A stretch of DNA of 64,000 nucleotides, taken from positions 372,001 to 436,000 of the forward strand of contig JAKZHN010000025.1 in assembly GCA_037179335.1 (NCBI GenBank), in the 5' to 3' direction. Origin of the DNA: Cyclaneusma minus (taxonomy: Eukaryota; Ascomycota; Leotiomycetes; Marthamycetales; Marthamycetaceae). Position 1 is the stretch's first letter; the number at the start of each line of letters is the position of its first letter. The notes beneath the pieces were generated by a model. That model did no database searches and was not told the origin of the DNA. It saw nothing but the letters and a program-made list of their open reading frames with translations. Made by a program: the position numbers and the translations under genes. Positions 22,419 to 32,945 of the stretch are shown here, one piece after another.

Positions 22419-22888
22419 AGGGGGTTGAGCAGGTAAGATGGAGGTTGATCAGCTTGAGATGATATCGGCACCTAGATGCCGGGCTAGAGGGGGAGATTCG
22501 AGCTCTCAGAACATGCGAATCGGATTGCGAGAGCTCGGGATATCGTTTCAAACATCGAAGATTTCAACAACGGCAAAACCGGAATATTCAAGGATACCAT
22601 TTGCGGCAATCCTGAGCTGAGAGGACTGGCTGATTGCTGCCGAGAACGGTGTTTGGGTCTCGAAGCTCGTGGGAGCGTAAGAAATAGGTTCAAAAATACA
22701 AGGTCCCTGAAAGAACCATTACAAGGGTATTTACTCTGAAGAGTGGAAAGCACAGCATGCATCCCAGGAAAGAAGTTCCCATAACTTGCGCCAAAGCCAT
22801 ATTCCGCAAACCATGCATCTCCCGATCTTTTTTCTTTTTTCAGTCCCCCTTTTTCCTTTCTCCCTTTGCTTTAGCTTCTCACGAGTTC

Positions 22889-24652
22889 TCACACCCCCGA
22901 ATAAACAGCCGTACACCCCCTCCCACACTCAATCCTCTGCTCCACCTCCACCCTCCTCCCATGAATCCCAATCTTCTTCCTCGGCGTAATCTGAAACCGA
23001 TGCTCCTCCCTCCTCCCCTTCTCCCTATCCGCCATCAAATCCAGTGGCGCTATATAGCACGGCTGGCTCACATTATTCCTCTTCCCCGTCCCCAACTGAT
23101 AAAACTCATTATTTCCCCACCACAACACATCAGCGCCCCAATTCGTCTCATTCTCCGTCCCCCTATTACTTTCCGCATTCACATAAGTCACGTTGTCCAT
23201 GATCGTGGCTACATGGGAAGACCCCACGGAAAGAGATTTTAGTCGTATGGGGATCACGGCGTTGGTGCGCTCGTCGAATTCGAAAAGCCCGGAGAGGGCT
23301 TTTATTTTGGTGGGGGTTCCTTGGACGTGTGTCCAACGGCCGTTTCCGAGCTGGCCCCAGATTCCCTGCCCGCAGGCCCAGGTGTCGGAGGTGATGCGGC
23401 CGAGGTTGCGTGGGTCGTCTTCGCTTTGTCCGGCTACGCGGGTGGCATCGATGGTGAAGTAACTGTTCACTCCGCCAGCTGCCACGCTCGTAACGCGCGG
23501 TACCATGTTCGTGCCTGCGTATAGTTTTGAAATCGGTAGTAGGGATGGCGCATCGATGTGTGGCGATTCGGGCGAATAGTCGAAGCCGAGCTGGCCGAGT
23601 GTGTTATCGCCGAATGCGAAGACGCGTCCTTCGCGGTCGACGGCGAGGGAGTGGTAGTCGCCAGCTGCGATATCAACGATGTCGAATCCTTTCAATGTGC
23701 TGATTTCGTGAGGGGTGTCGTAGGGGCCGGGTGGGCGCGTGGTCCAGGTTAGACCGGGGACGCCGAGTTGCCCGCGCGAGGGGAAGTCTTCGGTTCCGGA
23801 CGCGGCGGAGAAGAGTCGGCCGCGGTTGGTGAGGAGAAGGCAGTGCTCGAGGCCGGAGCTGATGCTGGAGATTTTTTCATTCCAGGAGAGGGTGGTGGGT
23901 TTGAGTGTGCGGTAGGAAATGGGAGATTTGTAAGACCAGAAGGGAATCCAGCTGGCTTCGTGGGGTTTGGAACCGGCGGATTGGTCTTCTTTGGACGCGG
24001 GGATTGAATAAACTGTGCCGTTTGAAGAAAGGGCGATGATCCGGTCCCGGGATATGGCGATCTTTTGAATGTCTTTTCCTGTCAGGGTCTTGGTGGGTTC
24101 CTTGACGTCTTTGGCGTATCCGACGCCCCATTGTAGTAAATCGCCATTCTCAGTGACTGCTGCGCCAAAGTCTCGGTCCAGCTTTATATCTCTTAATAAC
24201 ATGCCATCGAAATATGATATCCTTCTTGGCGTCTTGATGTTCGCTTCATCCGAGTCGGGCGCAACAACCCTTCCAGTGTTCGATCCCCAAGCATAGACAC
24301 CAGGATTCTCCCAACTCTTCTTGACTTGCAGATGTTGCGAGCTTATAAGATCGCGGTTATCCTCTCGATTGGCCGGCTTCTTTCTCTTGTCTTCGAACTT
24401 GAGCTCTGCCGGGGCGGGAACGACTTCGGCGTATGCGGGACTTGGGAGCACTCCTATGCAGACATAGCCTCCGATCAAGACTGCGAGTACGCCTGCGGTC
24501 CTTCGAGCCAGCACGGCAGATTGGACTTGGGCTTGGTTCGGTCGAGGGCCATTGCTGATATATCGTCGATTGGTATTTTGGATGATGGCAGGGCTGTTAA
24601 TGGCAGACAGCCTGCTTCTGAGACATCGTGTGCTCAATCTCGAGAAAGACAT
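22889..24652 (-). CDS. FMP25: FMP25-like mitochondrial RCC1-repeat protein (587 aa)
   Basis: This single-exon gene has a basic N-terminus (residues 1-33, many Arg/Ser, ending NRRYISNG) typical of a mitochondrial presequence. One hydrophobic segment follows at about residues 50-70 (AGVLAVLIGGYVCIGVL). The rest carries RCC1-type blades, for example YAWGSNTGRVV, LLQWGVGYAKD, DYHSLAVDREGRVFAFGDNTLGQLG, ACGQGIWGQLGNGRW and LWWGNNEFYQLGTG. In yeast, Fmp25 is an inner-membrane protein linked to assembly of respiratory complex III, so a similar role is likely. Length and layout match the fungal family. It starts about 1.8 kb from the divergent COG3 gene; the spacer is a tandem repeat. Confidence 0.85.
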   Translation of the reverse strand: MSFSRLSTRCLRSRLSAINSPAIIQNTNRRYISNGPRPNQAQVQSAVLARRTAGVLAVLIGGYVCIGVLPSPAYAEVVPAPAELKFEDKRKKPANREDNRDLISSQHLQVKKSWENPGVYAWGSNTGRVVAPDSDEANIKTPRRISYFDGMLLRDIKLDRDFGAAVTENGDLLQWGVGYAKDVKEPTKTLTGKDIQKIAISRDRIIALSSNGTVYSIPASKEDQSAGSKPHEASWIPFWSYKSPISYRTLKPTTLSWNEKISSISSGLEHCLLLTNRGRLFSAASGTEDFPSRGQLGVPGLTWTTRPPGPYDTPHEISTLKGFDIVDIAAGDYHSLAVDREGRVFAFGDNTLGQLGFDYSPESPHIDAPSLLPISKLYAGTNMVPRVTSVAAGGVNSYFTIDATRVAGQSEDDPRNLGRITSDTWACGQGIWGQLGNGRWTHVQGTPTKIKALSGLFEFDERTNAVIPIRLKSLSVGSSHVATIMDNVTYVNAESNRGTENETNWGADVLWWGNNEFYQLGTGKRNNVSQPCYIAPLDLMADREKGRREEHRFQITPRKKIGIHGRRVEVEQRIECGRGCTAVYSGV

Positions 24653-25029
24653 TTTGCCTGCAGAAGTTCTAATTCTGAAAAAAAGGGGTCAGTAAATCAA
24701 ATAGCCTGAAACTCCTCAAACCCCAGACTTGGATACATACCACAGGCATCAATGTTCTGTGTCAATGGATTTCAAGGTCCCCTGATGTTTAATGGAGGTG
24801 GCATGATTTGCCGAAGGTCTTGTGCTCCTCGTGCAGCCTCGCAGCAATCCATGACGAAACCACTTTGGTTTAGCTTCCCCGCGGAATATAGTATATCCCG
24901 CCGCCAACATCGCGAGGCTGAACCGCAGCTCGGAGACGAGGCTGAACGGGACATAAATACAACAACTTCGTCCGCGTCGATCCAACTCCCACCAACTCCC
25001 ACTCTCCGCACGACACCCTGTTTGATCCA

Positions 25030-26340
25030 ATTCAGGGGCTGGGTATCTGCGAAGACTCTGTCAGCATTCGATCTTCTCAAGTTGATTGCAAGAAGACTCA
25101 GCCAACACTTTGTTCTTCGATTCGACTTGTCGTGTCCTGAGTCTGACTTCCTCACTCTGTCGACCCTCAGTCAACTTCAGTCTTCAGCCACTCTTCTACC
25201 TGAAAAGAGTCCAGGACCTGGGCACCTGTGAAGGTTTATCAACACCTGATCTTCTCAAGTTGATCAGAAGAACACTCGGTCAACACTTTGTTCTTCGATT
25301 CGACTTTTCGCGTCCTGAGTCCTGACTTCCTCACTCCTTGTCGACCCTCAGTAACTCCAATCCTCAATTACCCCTCCATCTGGAAACAGTTCAGGGCCCA
25401 TGCACCTGGGAGGACTGTCAGCATTCGGCATTTGATCTCCCCAGACATCCTTGGTGACTGCAAGAACACTTGACGCTTTGTTGTTCCATCTTGTCACATC
25501 TTCACTCCTCACTTCCTCGATCAACAATCCTCTCCAGATTTCGGCCACTCTTATATCTGGATCACTTCGGGGCCTGGGAACCTGTGAGGAGTCCATCAGC
25601 ATTCACCTCCCAAGTTGATTGCCAGACCACTCAGCATTTCGTCCTTTCGACTTGTCGCGTCCCGACTTCCTCACTTCCTTGCCGACTATCAACCCACCTC
25701 CAGTCTTCAGACACCCTATTACTTGAATCACTTCAGGCCCTGGACATCTACAAGGACCCTGTCAGCAATCAGTCCTCTCAAGTTGATTACCAGAACACTC
25801 CGCGCTTTGTTCTTCAAACTTGTCGCCATCTGACTTCCTCCCTCACACCACTCCCACTTGAGGTCACATCCTCCCTTCCTCACTCCTTCAGATTGTTGTC
25901 AATTGGGAACCCTTCTTGATTCACCCTTCTGTCTTCTTCACTGTGGCAGCTGGACATCTGTGAGGATTCTATCAGCATCACATCCTTCCAACTTCCACTC
26001 TCGATACCCAGAGTACCGACTACTCTGTCCTTTCGACTTGTGGCGTCGTTCCTCACTCATCACCTCCCTAAAGTGTTGGGTATTGAGCGTCCTGCTTGCC
26101 TGTCAGCATTCTGGGTTGTCCAACTCTATATATCAGAGATCGATACTGTTTGCCATTGGTCATCTACCAACCTCACTCTTCAATCACCCTTCTCTCTGCC
26201 TCACCATAGGGGCTGAAAATCTGAGGACTCTGTCAACTTCACCTGTTGACTACTAGAGTATCCACTGCTCTGTCACTCCGACTTGGCGCGTCCTCACCCT
26301 CATCATATCGGTGGTTGAGCATCCTGCCTGCCATCTTCTA
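25030..26340 (+). repeat. Seven degenerate ~175-bp tandem repeats upstream of COG3
   Basis: The block GACTTGTCGCGTCCTGA followed by CTTCCTCACT and, about 100 bp on, by a CTGTGAGG-like word recurs near 25,127, 25,304, 25,490, 25,650, 25,816, 26,036 and 26,281. Spacing is 177, 186, 160, 166, 220 and 245 bp. The first two units are the most alike and units decay toward COG3. Short open frames run through several units but shift relative to each other, so coding is unlikely. The array fills most of the FMP25-COG3 divergent promoter region and ends about 80 bp before the COG3 start. Confidence 0.75.
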
Positions 26341-26422
26341 GGGTTGTCAAGCCTGATATCCCTGTGACCAGCGTAGTCCAAGAAGAAGCCATCAGTCGAC
26401 TCACCAGTCGACTACAGCCATC

Positions 26423-29040
26423 ATGATGGAGGATTATTTGTACAGCTTCGTTCCGGAGACCAGGAAGGACGATGGTGGTAGAACCAGTCACAGACGTCGT
26501 GAATCTCTGCTGAAACAACCCAATGTTAGTATCCTATCCTCAGGAGATGCACTCATACTGACAGAATGAACAGGAAGGATCAAGCTCGATAACCGCAGAG
26601 CCTCTCACAGACCTGTTTGAAGAGCCACCTGCGTCGATGATTCCTGCAGAGGCCACCGTCCTGCCCAGAGCCAGTTCGTTCACGGACTTCCATCATGTGG
26701 TTCACTCAAGAGCTAAGCCTGCTGTGGCTGCCGAGGTGACTGGCGGTATGGATTTTCATGGATTGGGTGAGAAGGTGGGATTTAGGCACTTCGAGGAGTT
26801 GTATGCAGAGTATGAGGACGAGATTCTGGACTCAAGTGCAGAGGAGTATCGGTAAGTGCTGCAATGCTGCTCGGTCTCCGTGATGCTTAGTTGTTGGCGA
26901 CTTCGTTATGGTGTCCCGGATGTCACCTGACTCAGCCTCATCCAGTCCAGGGCTAACTTGCACGCAGCCTCTACCACGAGCAACTCACGCTCTCTGAACG
27001 ACATCTGGACGGCCTGCTGGAAGATACCAACGCTTCACTGGATCTTCTCGCAACTCTTTCCGAGTCGTTCAAAGCTGTCGAAGCCCAAACCACCGCCTTC
27101 CAAGCCCAGTGCGAGGACTTGTTGGCTGAACAGAAGCGACTGAAGCAGCTATCTGATGAAGTCGGAGATTCTCTACAGTACTACGCCTACCTCGAGCCCA
27201 TTACTCGTCGATTGAACGCACCGGGAGCTCTGAGGTTTGCAGGGAACGAGGACTTCACAGAGTTGATCACAAATCTGTGTTCCTGCATCGAATTTATGAG
27301 CAATCGCGTATGTATCTCTTCCTTGTGCATCGCATGGCCTTCAGCTGGCTCTGTCTTCTCATACTCGAACTCGCTGGCAGAGTGGCCTTCACTTCCAGAC
27401 CAGCAGTCTTCATCTTCTTCAACATGACCCGCTGACATGCCATCTAGTCTGAACACCGCGAGTCAGAACTGTACCTCACGCGATATGCCTCTCTTCTTGA
27501 TCGAGCATTGAATCTTGCCCGTGTCCGATTCGATACCATCGTCTCCGAAAGCTCCGCAGAGCTCGAACCACACCTTACCGAGAAGACTCTTACCTCTACC
27601 CTACTTGACCATCACGCTCTCAAGCTAGGTCAACGCCTACGCGACGAGATGGGACCCTATATAAAGACGCTGGCCGAGTTGGTAGCCGGCTTGGGAGGCC
27701 AGAAACCAGCCAAAGTCTATGTTTCAAAGCTTCAGGCGAATTTCCTCGATCACGTCAACACCACTATTACCCAGCGAAATCGGTTCGTTCTGCCTCAGCT
27801 AGAAGGCGAGTATGCGATTGAGCAGGAGAAGTTCATCACCGAAGAGCAATTGAAAAGCCATTTCCTCACGTATGCTAGAGCCATGGTGAACGCGACCCTG
27901 GACGTTGGTACCAGAGAGAAGTTGCTGTTGTTGGATATTTTCGACTCCACAGCCACAGCTCGCTTTCTCAACGGCCCTCCCAAGGATCGACCTTTGGTTG
28001 GCATTCCGGAGCTTCCTCCCGCGGTCCCCCTAGCCCGCTCGTTCACCGACCAGCCCTTCGAGCCCCTCATTGCCACTCAATCGCAGGCTCTCATCAAAGC
28101 TTTGCGCGATCACCTTGCCAAACAAGAACTCGCCATCGCCGTCGAACTTGCCACCTATCTGTCGAACAAATTCTCCGATTTCGAATTCGACACCCCTGAC
28201 GTGCGTGACCGAGAGACCGCCACTCGCCGGATTGCCGAATATCATTTCGAGACCCGCATCATACACAATTGCCTCGTCTATGTCACTACTGTCTGTCAGC
28301 ACAAAATCCAGTCGTTGACGTCCGAACTTATCACCAATTACGTCGGCAAGAGCAGCACGGGCAACAGCAATAATCTGGTTGTGAGTAAAGAGGATTTCGA
28401 GAAGCACTTTGGCAGGGAGATGTTTAGCTCGTTGCGAGAGGATTTCAAGGGCGCATACGCCCCTGTCAAGACAGCCATGCAGCTGTTGGTGCTGACCAAG
28501 GATCTCATTGACGCGGACCCGACCAATCAGCATAAGTTGAGCAAGGAGTGCTGTGAGACCATCAAGAATACCACCGGCGCCATTACCACCGCTCGCCCCT
28601 TTTCCACCCCCGCCGACAACGCCGCCAAGCCCCTGGCGGCTGTCGACGCCAAAATCTTCGTCGTCAAAAACCTCCTTTTACTGAAGAATGTCGTTCAAGC
28701 CTACGAAATCCCAACCAGCACCACCTCCACCGCCCTCGACCTCACCGACCTGTGGCAGACGTTCTCGGAGCTTCGGGAGCGTGGCGAGCTGTTTTCCCTC
28801 TCGGCCTACTGGAAGCTCGTCGGCTCCGGCAAATTGTTGCCGCGGGTGGTGGAGACCGTGTCCGACGCCAAGGAGCAGCTCGATGGAGAGCTCCGAAAGA
28901 CGATCAAGGAGTTGACAGATGTGGCGCGCACGGCGTCGGTCCTCAAGGCTGACAAAGTGAGGGGAAAGTTGGCGAAAGCCTTCGAAAGGAGTGTGGCGGA
29001 CGCTTTGTTGGTGGAGATTGGACGCAGTGGGGAGAAGTAG
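26423..29040 (+). CDS. COG3: Conserved oligomeric Golgi complex subunit 3 (770 aa)
   Basis: Four exons: 26423-26524, 26574-26851, 26968-27307 and 27448-29040. Introns have GTTAGT, GTAAGT and GTATGT donors. All junctions keep frame. The first exon encodes MEDYLYSFVPE and SHRRRESLLKQPN, characteristic of fungal COG3/Sec34. A coiled coil follows (LYHEQLTLSERHLDGLLED through AEQKRLKQLSDEVGDSL), then YYAYLEPITRRLNAPG, the most conserved COG3 segment, and the helical C-terminal half. COG is the lobe A/lobe B tether for retrograde traffic within the Golgi; COG3 belongs to lobe A (COG1-4). Length fits. Two adjacent ATG codons open the frame; either could serve. Confidence 0.93.
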
Positions 29041-29246
29041 GGGGTCGTGGTGGGATGCGTTGCCTGTGGTGGTGCTTCCGTGGTTTGTGTGTTTTGCTGG
29101 GATCTGCTGTGGCGTTGCTGGTTCGGGCGGTTGCTTCTGGGTCGGGGGATTACTGCGAGTCCATAGACTAGCAATCCGTCGATAAATAACGTGGTTCTCT
29201 TCTCTCATTCTCTCTGTCGTGACAGAGACTTTTTGCCAAATGATTC
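29041..29246. other. COG3 3' region
   Basis: Likely 3' untranslated region; a run of TCTCTTCTCTCATTCTCTCT occurs near 29,195-29,215. No other feature is seen. Confidence 0.3.
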
Positions 29247-29592
29247 GAGTAACTTGGAATATTTCAAGTAATTGAGAATACTCCAAGTAATTGGCAATAC
29301 TCCAAGTAGTTGAGAATATCCCAAGTAATTGAGACCATTCCAAAATTCAAGTAACTGAGAATGTTCCAAAGGATTTGGGATATTCAAGAGGATTTGGAAT
29401 ATTCCAAGGAACTCGGAATATCCCGAGTGATTGAGAATATCCTGAATAATTTGAGATATTCGAAGTAATTTGGAATATTCAAGGGTCTTGGGAGTTTCCA
29501 AGGAAATTGAAGGATCCCAGGGGACTTGAGAGATTCCCTAGAGTTGAGAGGTTGCGTAGGACTTGAGAAGGTCCAAAGACTTGGGATATTCC
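29247..29592 (+). repeat. 19-20-bp minisatellite, ~18 copies, GAATATTCC-rich
   Basis: The unit is close to AGTAATTGAGAATATTCCA, repeated about 18 times with substitutions and 1-2-bp length changes, so the phase drifts. Many copies contain GAATATTC or GAATATCC, i.e. GAAnnTTC, the half-site arrangement of heat-shock elements. The array lies between the convergent COG3 and small membrane protein genes. Whether it binds anything is unknown; a neutral AT-rich minisatellite is the simplest reading. Confidence 0.8.
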
Positions 29593-30225
29593 TAAATAGT
29601 AAATCCTACCAACTGAGATGGTTCTCATACTTAGGAACTACGGTATCACACTAGTCATGTTCGTCCCACTGTACATACAATCAGAAATAGAATTACAGAT
29701 TGATAAGCCCTAGTGTTCACCATGGACATGAAGTTGAAAGTGAGAAGAATACAAGCTTTTGTAATCATCAATCATTTGCTATACTCAAGTCTTTACCCAT
29801 GAAATCCGACCCTAGCCTTGAGTAACTCCGTCTTTTCTACTATATGTACAAGCCTCGACCTCGAAGTGGATGTGAAATCGAAAGTGGGAGAAAGAGAGTG
29901 CACCGAGTGGACCCGGTGGTATGAAGAGATGCAGAGGGAAACGGGGGTGTGATAGGTATTGGAGGTCTTGTGCTGAAGTGGGCGATGCTGAAGGGTACAG
30001 CAGGAAGAAGAGGTTGTGGGTGAGTTGTGGTATTGAGCTTTGGGTCCCGTGATGAAAGTGAACTCTCGGATGATGGTGTTTGTGCCACTGGGGTAGGAAA
30101 AGCTGGCGTCGCAGATGATCTGGAAGAACGAGCATGGCTGGTGATGATTTGGCGATGCAGTGAGTGAGAGGCTTGCGTAAATTAAGGAGAAGGATGGCCT
30201 GGTTGTGGAGAAGTGGTACCGGCGA
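29593..30225. other. Intergenic / 3' region of the small membrane protein gene
   Basis: No supported gene. A 146-codon minus-strand frame at 29,793-30,233 overlaps the end of the upstream gene in another frame and has no family similarity; I regard it as chance. Confidence 0.3.
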
Positions 30226-30858
30226 CTAGTCATTTCGTATCTTGGTCCTCATCGAGGGTGGAATCTTCTTTTTTCGAGACGCGGAATCGAATGTCCGCTC
30301 TGACTTTGGAGAAGGTTTCCTGGCAGTCGTAGTCATTCCTTGTTTATCCGACTTGGCTTCGACGGGAAGTTCTCTGTCCGCAACCATTGTCGTTTGCGTG
30401 CTGATACTGCCCAGAGGAGTCGTATTGTGGGCGTGTGGGCAAGCGAAGGGATCGGAGTTGAATGGTTGGGTGTGATAGAGAGGAGGTATTGGGTGGTTCG
30501 CGGCTGGTCTGGATTTTAGCTTGATATCTAGACCGAGAGTAGAGGGTGATTTGGAAGGCTTACAATGGTTTGATGGCGAGTAGACGTGGTAGAGAGGGAG
30601 TAATGCTTGATTGGGCGCTTGCTGTAGGTTAGTTTGAAGCCGAGATTATTCCAGGACTGTACCTTGGCAAGACTCACGATCATCCTGCGGTCTTTTGAGA
30701 TGGGCATAGGCAATGATGTTGTTGATTATGGGCGGTAGTAACACTATAAGGCCTATGATCAGAGTTATTAGGTCGTGTGTGTCGAGGACTACGAATGGAC
30801 AAGTTAGTGTTTGCTTGGACCAAGAGGAATACACTGGGACAGGGAGTCAAGTACCCAT
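30226..30858 (-). CDS. Small single-pass membrane protein, unknown function (168 aa)
   Basis: I reconstruct three exons on the minus strand: 30858-30855 (only ATGG), 30788-30678 and 30617-30226. Intron 1 (66 bp) has GTACTT and TAG borders with an ACTAAC branch site; intron 2 (60 bp) has GTGAGT and a matching CTAAC branch. Frame is kept only if intron 2 ends at CAAG rather than at the CAG four bases earlier. The protein starts MVLDTHDLITLIIGLI and continues as one hydrophobic helix (about residues 7-27) followed by a hydrophilic, Pro/Ser/Lys-rich tail ending KKKIPPSMRTKIRND. No domain is recognised. Support is the coding texture, branch sites and the clean helix; exon borders are less certain than the frame. 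Confidence 0.55.
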
Positions 30859-31031
30859 GTTGACTAATGATGGAGGACGGTCTCTTGGATAGAAAGCAGA
30901 AAGCTCTGGATTGATCTGTGGGGGAATGGTCCCTCCAAGCTGAAGAGTTTGGAAGTCTGAAAAGTGGAATTACTCTGAGCAAGAAACTCAAAAGGAAGAG
31001 TAAGATGTCGTCGCAATATATCTTGAGAAGG

Positions 31032-31779
31032 AAAGAACTTTTGCTGGTACGCGAGTGACGAGTCCAGTCCCAGCTTTCTGGCCAAGGCAAACATACGAGT
31101 GCCCAAAGGCCAAAAGGGTCGCCAAATTTGGTCTAGGAGTCAGGTCTTGCGCCCAGCTACAACTTCAGACTGCGTCAAGAACTTTTGTGGGATGGTATTA
31201 GGAATGAAGTAAAAGGCGGACGCACGTTCGACTTCCCTGATACTTCCTTTTGGGTCCCGCTCCGGGGTCCATGCCATAAGTTGGTAGGCGAAGAACTTTT
31301 GAATGATTGGATCCGAAGACCAGTACCTTACAGTAGCGCTAAGACATGGGTAGACTTCGAGAACATGGAAGCCTTCGGTTTAGGATCGTAAACAGCCGCA
31401 AATATGTAGTGCCTCTTGAGCTTTCCCTGAGTTTGGCCCGTTGCGTCAGATGGCGTACACCCGGCAAGAAGTAGAGGCCTCATGAGAATCGCAGGTGTAG
31501 TAGTGTGGAAATCTTGCACCGAGCAGACATCCAGGAACCCATCACAGCCCCGGCCTGCTGAGAGCTTAGATTCAGAGGTTGAAGTGGATGCAAAATCGCG
31601 GACGCCGGGCGATGGTGGAGGCGCTGCACGAGCAAGGCTCCCCTGAAGTGGCTTGCATAAGAACTTTTGCTTAATAGGTTCGCTTCTCAGAACACAGCCC
31701 AACCTGTGCAGTCAATGTCACCACGATCCCCGCCACAGATGCATCCGTCCGAAGCTGTAGGAAGCTGGAAGGACTTTTG
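31032..31779. promoter_or_regulatory. Five copies of AAGAACTTTTG in a divergent promoter region
   Basis: AAGAACTTTTG occurs exactly at 31033-31043, 31177-31187, 31291-31301 and 31659-31669, and once with a single change (AAGGACTTTTG, 31769-31779). All are in the same orientation. They lie between the minus-strand membrane-protein gene (start 30,858) and the Clr5 gene (start 32,083). Flanking bases are mostly dissimilar, although two copies share a weakly similar 3' flank (TTGG-TCC / TAGG-TTC). The motif contains AGAACTTTT, which is partly palindromic (AAGTTCTT/AAGAACTT). I do not recognise a fungal factor for it. Confidence 0.5.
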
Positions 31780-32082
31780 TTTCATTCGTCAGTTCATGTT
31801 TCCACAGACTTGTGCAGTTGTGTCGTGTTGTAGCCTTGCACCCACCTCTATATATACCGCTCGGCGCCTTCGACGCAATTTATTCCCCACCAGCCTGTCC
31901 AGCCTTCTTTAGGTCTTTGACTCCAATACTCCCTCAGACCCGATATTTCCTGCTCCTTTATCCTCTCACTCGATAAGTATCAATCGTCTGCTCTATCTCT
32001 GAGCGAGGGGCTTTGCAGACCTTCCAACTCTTCGTCGAACGCTGGCACAAGCACGACAACATCAACCTCCAAGGACACACTG

Positions 32083-32945
32083 ATGCCGGATGTCATCATG
32101 AGCGGAGGCTGCGCTCCTCGCAGAGCTCGCGCTGCCATCATCCCGAAAGAGAAGTGGGAAGCTATGAAGCCAGAGATCGAAGGACTCTATCTCAAGCTTC
32201 CCCTAGACAGCAATTGTGGCAAGAAGTCATTGATGGAAGAAATGCAAACTTTGCATGGATTTTCTGCGACGTAAGAGATCATCTGCTGTTATGCGCAAGG
32301 CCAAGTCTAACGTACCAAAGGCTCAAGCAGTATAAGCTCCAAATCGCGGCATGGGGTTTAGACAAGAAGAACGTCAAAAAACATGAAATGAAACACATCG
32401 TCCGAGAAAAGCTGATTAGGCAACTACGAGACCACAAAGACAGCTCCTTTCGACTCCACGGAGTGGAAGTACCGGACGAGAAAATCGAGCGCTTCATGGA
32501 CAGACACAATATCCCAAACGATCAAGAATATACGCCACTGAGTCCATGTGCCGGTACGCAAGTTCTAGCTCTCTTGCATCATTGAGAACTGATGTTCTAA
32601 TTCAGAGGTTTATCTACACCTGCCGCAATCACTGTTGAGACACCGGGCCCTATAAACGAGGACTGGGATGAGATGCCTATAGTCGAAGAGGAGAGCATGC
32701 TTCCAAGCATCGAAGAGAATGGAGAAGATCTAGCTGGACAATTACAAAACGAGAGGAGCAGCTCCATCCAACTCGATGACACGAATGCGGTCGCACGCGC
32801 CAGCGTGATAGCAACCCATCCGATAGGCCTGTCCGTCCAACTAACCTCTCGGGGTGTAGGTTGTGGAGTAGGGGAAGAAAATCATCTTGACGGTTGGTTG
32901 TGTAAAGGTTGGTGGGGGTGTCGTAGATGTTTTGTAGAGGTATGA
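32083..32945 (+). CDS. Clr5-domain protein (252 aa)
   Basis: Three exons: 32083-32270, 32321-32553 and 32608-32945. Intron 1 (50 bp) has GTAAGA, CTAAC and AAG; intron 2 (54 bp) has GTACGC and a CAGAG end, chosen because it opens the third exon. The N-terminal half is a Clr5 domain: IPKEKWEAMKPEIEGLYLK, then SLMEEMQTLHGFSAT across the first junction, then LKQYKLQIAAWGLDKKN. Clr5 domains are small helical, probably DNA-binding modules found in many Pezizomycotina proteins; fission yeast Clr5 acts in heterochromatin silencing, but most family members are uncharacterised. The C-terminal half is acidic (EDWDEMPIVEEESML). The last ~30 residues (Gly/Cys/Trp-rich) look odd and may mark a mis-set 3' end. 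Intron 2 border is the weakest point. Confidence 0.7.

Noticed and set aside
26564..26573. Alternative COG3 intron 1 acceptor nine bases upstream (adds NEQ)
   Set aside because: Also in frame, but the TACTGAC branch site would overlap the acceptor; the downstream CAG is preferred.
29793..30233. 146-codon minus-strand frame
   Set aside because: Overlaps the 3' part of the small membrane protein gene in another frame, with His/Ser/Thr-rich noise-like composition.
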